64,000 nt of DNA from an uncultured Candidatus Melainabacteria bacterium. GTDB taxonomy: Bacteria > Cyanobacteriota > Vampirovibrionia > Gastranaerophilales > Gastranaerophilaceae. A program made the translations under genes and the position numbers. Each line of letters opens with the position of its first letter. The first letter of the stretch is position 1. The stretch is taken from NCBI GenBank assembly GCA_934692625.1, contig CAKUUC010000004.1:62001-126000 (forward strand), written 5' to 3'. Of this stretch, positions 61,148 through 64,000 are shown piece by piece. The notes under the pieces were generated by a model. It saw only the letters and a list, made by a program, of their open reading frames with translations, did no database searches and was not told the DNA's origin.

Positions 61148-61951
61148 TTTCTTTTTGATATTTTGTTCGCCAAAGACTTTCCAGCCGAAAAATACGGCTA
61201 TTATTCCTGACAACTGGAATAGTGCCAATGCTAATCCTACATTCATTCGTTGGAATACGATATTTGTAGATAATTGCATTGCTCCAAGACAAACTGCAAT
61301 TGCAAGTGTTAGCAAAATGTCTTTTGGGGAAAGTTTGACAAGTTTAATTCTGAAAACACATAGAAGAGCAATGGAAAATAAGAATCCTGTAAAGCACCAC
61401 AAAATGAACGCTTGTGGCGCTGATGACATCAAAATTATCTTTTTAATTACGACCGCTTCGCCACCTGTGAGAATTAATGCTGCAAATCTTAGCAATATGT
61501 CTTTTCGCTTGATAATATTGAGTATTCTACCATTTTCTATAGTATCAAAAATATACCAACTTCCGTAAATGATTAATAATACCCCTAAGAGTTCGATTAT
61601 AGTTGGAATTTCGCCCAAGAATAACGCCGCAAGTCCCAGTCCTACAACGCATTTATATGAATTGATAGGGCCTAATATAGACATTTCGCCATATTGAAGT
61701 GCTTTGATTAAACAAATTGTACCAGATGTACATAATAGACCGGCAAAACATGCCAAAGCCCAATATTCGCACCCGTAAGAATTCCAAGAATAACTTGTTA
61801 TTGCGGGATACAAGCAAAATAAAGTCAAAAATCCGTACGAATAGGCATTGATTAGAATTGATGAATGCTTAACAGATAACAATTTTTGAACAAAATTCGC
61901 AACAGGATTGGAAATAATTCTTACCAAAAGAGCAAGAATTGTGCCAAACAT
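61094..61951 (-). CDS. EamA/DMT-family transporter
   Basis: 285 residues, about ten hydrophobic segments in two similar halves (e.g. GEIPTIIELLGVLLIIYGSWYIF and GWKVFGEQNIKKKLLGVLIMIIGSSFI, the typical EamA ends). Exporter of small metabolites such as amino acids or nucleotide sugars; substrate unknown. Starts three bases after corA, same transcript. Confidence 0.85.
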   Translation of the reverse strand: MFGTILALLVRIISNPVANFVQKLLSVKHSSILINAYSYGFLTLFCLYPAITSYSWNSYGCEYWALACFAGLLCTSGTICLIKALQYGEMSILGPINSYKCVVGLGLAALFLGEIPTIIELLGVLLIIYGSWYIFDTIENGRILNIIKRKDILLRFAALILTGGEAVVIKKIILMSSAPQAFILWCFTGFLFSIALLCVFRIKLVKLSPKDILLTLAIAVCLGAMQLSTNIVFQRMNVGLALALFQLSGIIAVFFGWKVFGEQNIKKKLLGVLIMIIGSSFILIK

Positions 61952-61954
61952 TGC

Positions 61955-62908
61955 CTACATCATTCCTTTTCTGTTGAAAAATACTGCAACAATACAAGTC
62001 GCCGTAACAGAAATTGTTATGACGATTAAAAAGCCCAACGGATTGTTGCCAAATGGCATTGGAACATTCATTCCCCAGAAACTACCAATCATTGTTGGAA
62101 TTGACATAATGATTGTAATTGCTGCTAAGAATTTCATTACAAGGTTCAAGTTGTTGTTAATAATTGAAGCCATACAATCCATCATACTTTCGAGAATTGT
62201 TCTGTGCATTTCAACCATTTCGGCAGCCTGTTTATTTTCAATGATAACATCTTCCAGCATATCAATGTCATCTTCCGTAAACTTCAAAATTCTTTGTAAT
62301 GATTGAGTATTAACCATCCTCAACAGTTTTTGCAATACCAATTGATTATCTTTCAGTGCAGTTGTGAAATAAACAAGTGATTTTTGGATTTCCATCAACT
62401 GAAAAAGCGCTTTGTTATGAGTGGTTTTTTTCAATGAATTTTCAATATTTTCAGTCTGTTTGTTGATAATATTCAAATATCTCAAGTAAAATTTTGCTGC
62501 ACGGAACAAAATATTTAACATGAAATTTGCTTTATTTCTAGTGTCGAAAAATTTTGTAGTATCGGCATTGAAAGAGTTAATAATTTTATTTTCGTGAGAA
62601 CAAACAGTGATAATACTTTCAGGAGTAAAAATTAAACCTAACGGCAAGGTATCGAAATTACCTTCGTCGTCCATAACAGGAACGTTTGTGATGATTAAAA
62701 GGTTGCCGTCTTCAAAATCCATACGAGATAACTCGTCGGCGTCCAATGAGTTGTTTAAAAAGCTTTCATCTAATCCTAAAACTAAAGAAACTTTTTGAAT
62801 TTCTTCTCGTGTCGGATTTATCAAATTAAACCATGAACCAGAAACCGCTTGGTTTAGGTTCAAGATTTCCAATTCTCCGTCATCTGTGGTTTTAGTGATT
62901 TCCAGCAT
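61955..62908 (-). CDS. corA: CorA-type divalent metal transporter
   Basis: 317 residues from MLEITKTTDDG, chosen because CAGGAC lies nine bases upstream; the open frame extends 20 codons more. A large soluble domain with helical stalk is followed by two membrane helices. The selectivity motif GMN lies between them (FWGMNVPMPFG). Carries Mg2+ or Co2+/Ni2+ inward. In an operon with the EamA transporter. Confidence 0.92.
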   Translation of the reverse strand: MLEITKTTDDGELEILNLNQAVSGSWFNLINPTREEIQKVSLVLGLDESFLNNSLDADELSRMDFEDGNLLIITNVPVMDDEGNFDTLPLGLIFTPESIITVCSHENKIINSFNADTTKFFDTRNKANFMLNILFRAAKFYLRYLNIINKQTENIENSLKKTTHNKALFQLMEIQKSLVYFTTALKDNQLVLQKLLRMVNTQSLQRILKFTEDDIDMLEDVIIENKQAAEMVEMHRTILESMMDCMASIINNNLNLVMKFLAAITIIMSIPTMIGSFWGMNVPMPFGNNPLGFLIVITISVTATCIVAVFFNRKGMM

Positions 62909-63021
62909 AATTTTGTGTCCTGTTGCTTTCTGTATACTTATTAAACTACACAATTTGGCAAAGTGCAATAGTTCAAAAAATGTAGATTAGTAATGTTAAA
63001 TACTATTTGTGCTTATGTATA

Positions 63022-63055
63022 GAAAAAGATACGGTAATTATTTTACCGTATCTTT
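63022..63055 (-). terminator. Intrinsic terminator of udg
   Basis: 13-bp stem AAAGATACGGTAA / TTACCGTATCTTT with a 5-base loop; on the minus strand followed by a T-tract. Confidence 0.88.
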
Positions 63056-63089
63056 AGTTCTTGAATATGTAATAAATTTCAAATTTTGA

Positions 63090-63740
63090 CTAGACCATAG
63101 CCATTTCCTTATTGAAAGGGTTGCAGCTGGGACACACCTGTTTACCATCACCCAAGATTTCAGACTTAATAGTTGCCAAGTCTTGTTGCATCAATCTTCT
63201 AGGTGACCCTTCTTCCATTGAGTGATTTCTCAAAAGGTATGACGGGTGGAATATAGCCATTGCACGGTATTCTTTACCGTTGATGTTTACATTGAACCAG
63301 TTGCCTCTAACTTTTGAAATTTGAACTTTTTTATCATGCCAAAATGATTTTAGAGATGTTGCGCCACAGAAAATAATAGCTTTAGGGTTCATAATATCAA
63401 TTTGCGCAGTCAAATATTTTGAGCACATTGATTTTTCAACATCTGTAGGAACTCTGTTTTCCGGCGGACGGCATTTTACGGTGTTAATGATATACAAATC
63501 ATCTTGACGAGAAATACCTGCTTCTTCCAAAAATTGGTTTAATAATTTACCTGCTCTACCGACAAATGGTGTACCTGTTTCGTCTTCTGTTTCTCCAGGG
63601 GCTTCGCCGATTAGAACAATTTTTGCGGTTTCAGGGTTACCGTCTGAAAATACAATATTGTTACGAGTGCTACCCAAAGCGCAATCCATACAGTTTTGGC
63701 ATTTTGCCTGAACTATATCCAAACATCCCTTTTTAATCAT
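63090..63740 (-). CDS. Uracil-DNA glycosylase, family 4 (Fe-S)
   Basis: 216 residues. Cluster ligands C14 and C17 (CQNC), then CRPPENRVPTDVEKSMC with C-x15-C. Motif A is GEAPGETEDETGTPFVGRAG; motif B is HPSYLLR. It removes uracil from DNA. Family 4 enzymes are common in Cyanobacteria and thermophiles. Lies 36 bases after the AGCS symporter on the same strand. Confidence 0.92.
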   Translation of the reverse strand: MIKKGCLDIVQAKCQNCMDCALGSTRNNIVFSDGNPETAKIVLIGEAPGETEDETGTPFVGRAGKLLNQFLEEAGISRQDDLYIINTVKCRPPENRVPTDVEKSMCSKYLTAQIDIMNPKAIIFCGATSLKSFWHDKKVQISKVRGNWFNVNINGKEYRAMAIFHPSYLLRNHSMEEGSPRRLMQQDLATIKSEILGDGKQVCPSCNPFNKEMAMV

Positions 63741-63776
63741 TAGTTTGCTTTCTCCTTATTTAGTTAGTTAATATGA

Positions 63777-64000
63777 TTAATTGTTTTCTTTTTTGAAAAA
63801 TCCGACGTTATATTTTATGCAATAACGTTTCAATTCTTTCATTATTATATCAGATAATAAAAATACTGCAATCAGGTTTGGAACGGCTAAAAATAGTGTG
63901 AATGCATCAGATAAGTTTACGACACTTTTCAAATTCATAGCAGAACCGATTATGATAAATAAACAATAAATAATTTGGAAAGTTCTTGTTGTGAATTTAG
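63777..64000 (-). CDS. C-terminus of an AGCS sodium:amino-acid symporter (5' end outside window)
   Basis: The last 73 codons read FTTRTFQIIYCLFIIIGSAM, then NLSDAFTLFLAVPNLIAVFLL and a basic tail ending FFKKENN. The asp-ala-phe...AVPNLIA stretch is the usual last membrane segment of the alanine/glycine:cation symporter family. Only two membrane helices are visible. Transports alanine or glycine with Na+. Confidence 0.78.
   Translation of the reverse strand, partial: KFTTRTFQIIYCLFIIIGSAMNLKSVVNLSDAFTLFLAVPNLIAVFLLSDIIMKELKRYCIKYNVGFFKKENN

Noticed and set aside
61071..61568. 165-codon frame on the plus strand
   Set aside because: It is antisense to the EamA transporter, which has clear membrane segments and operon context; the frame has no ribosome site or recognisable domain.
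1..64000. CRISPR arrays, rRNA, tRNA or tmRNA genes
   Set aside because: I looked for regularly spaced direct repeats and for T-arm/CCA-type sequences and saw none. A covariance-model search could still find a diverged RNA.

Overview
The window looks like a chromosomal piece of an AT-rich gut-type Melainabacterium (Gastranaerophilales / Vampirovibrionia, the non-photosynthetic sisters of Cyanobacteria). Main reasons: the beta-prime subunit of RNA polymerase is split into rpoC1 and rpoC2 downstream of a compact rpoB, and RpoC2 carries the long insertion after its trigger-loop start that Cyanobacteria have. There are also several dispersed prepilin-like genes beginning MKKAFTLAEVLI, and an anaerobe-type redox set (Hcp, flavodiiron protein, Fe-S uracil-DNA glycosylase, VKOR-DsbA fusion). 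The organism assignment is inference; no rRNA or tRNA gene was recognised here.

Layout. 1-2250: the 3' end of a LysM/EF-hand protein, a small XRE regulator and a family 2 glycosyltransferase. 2265-8030: holA-holB-plsY-proB-proA-tyrA, nearly back to back. 8040-16400: aroF, small proteins, gph-like phosphatase, eno, hcp, tpiA. 17700-23500: tight envelope operon murC-murB-ddl-ftsQ-prenyl synthase-lepB. 23500-32810: PlsC-like acyltransferase, hpf, xer recombinase, a TPR protein, engB, flavodiiron protein. 33390-42600: rpoB-rpoC1-rpoC2 with its own promoter and terminator. 42650-51450: flavoprotein, purB, efp-accB-accC, folC. 51450-63740: tcdA, VKOR-DsbA/queH, asparaginase, upp, MlaD-like protein, EamA and CorA transporters, udg. 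The right edge cuts an AGCS sodium:amino-acid symporter.

The most unusual signal is a cassette of about 145 bp that occurs four times (16601-16750, 26731-26871, 32887-33036, 43737-43877). Each copy has a 13-bp inverted repeat (degenerate in one copy), an extended -10 box, and exactly six bases later an ATG opening a 19-codon ORF that ends in TAA at the same place in all four. The peptide is MVWYGMV[WG]RGGVL[LM]xKN[TR][PS]. Its first half is encoded by a G-rich pentamer array that could fold as a two-tier G-quadruplex. Three copies lie directly upstream of prepilin-like genes; the fourth has no pilin gene. In the first copy the end of the small ORF can pair with the pilin Shine-Dalgarno, suggesting leader-peptide control of pilin translation. 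The same -10/N6/ATG spacing at holA and the MlaD-like gene suggests leaderless translation is used here.

The pilin loci also attract short palindromic and MITE-like repeats (26925-27048 sits inside one pilin leader), a pilin remnant (51466-51801), and two of the three small XRE regulators.
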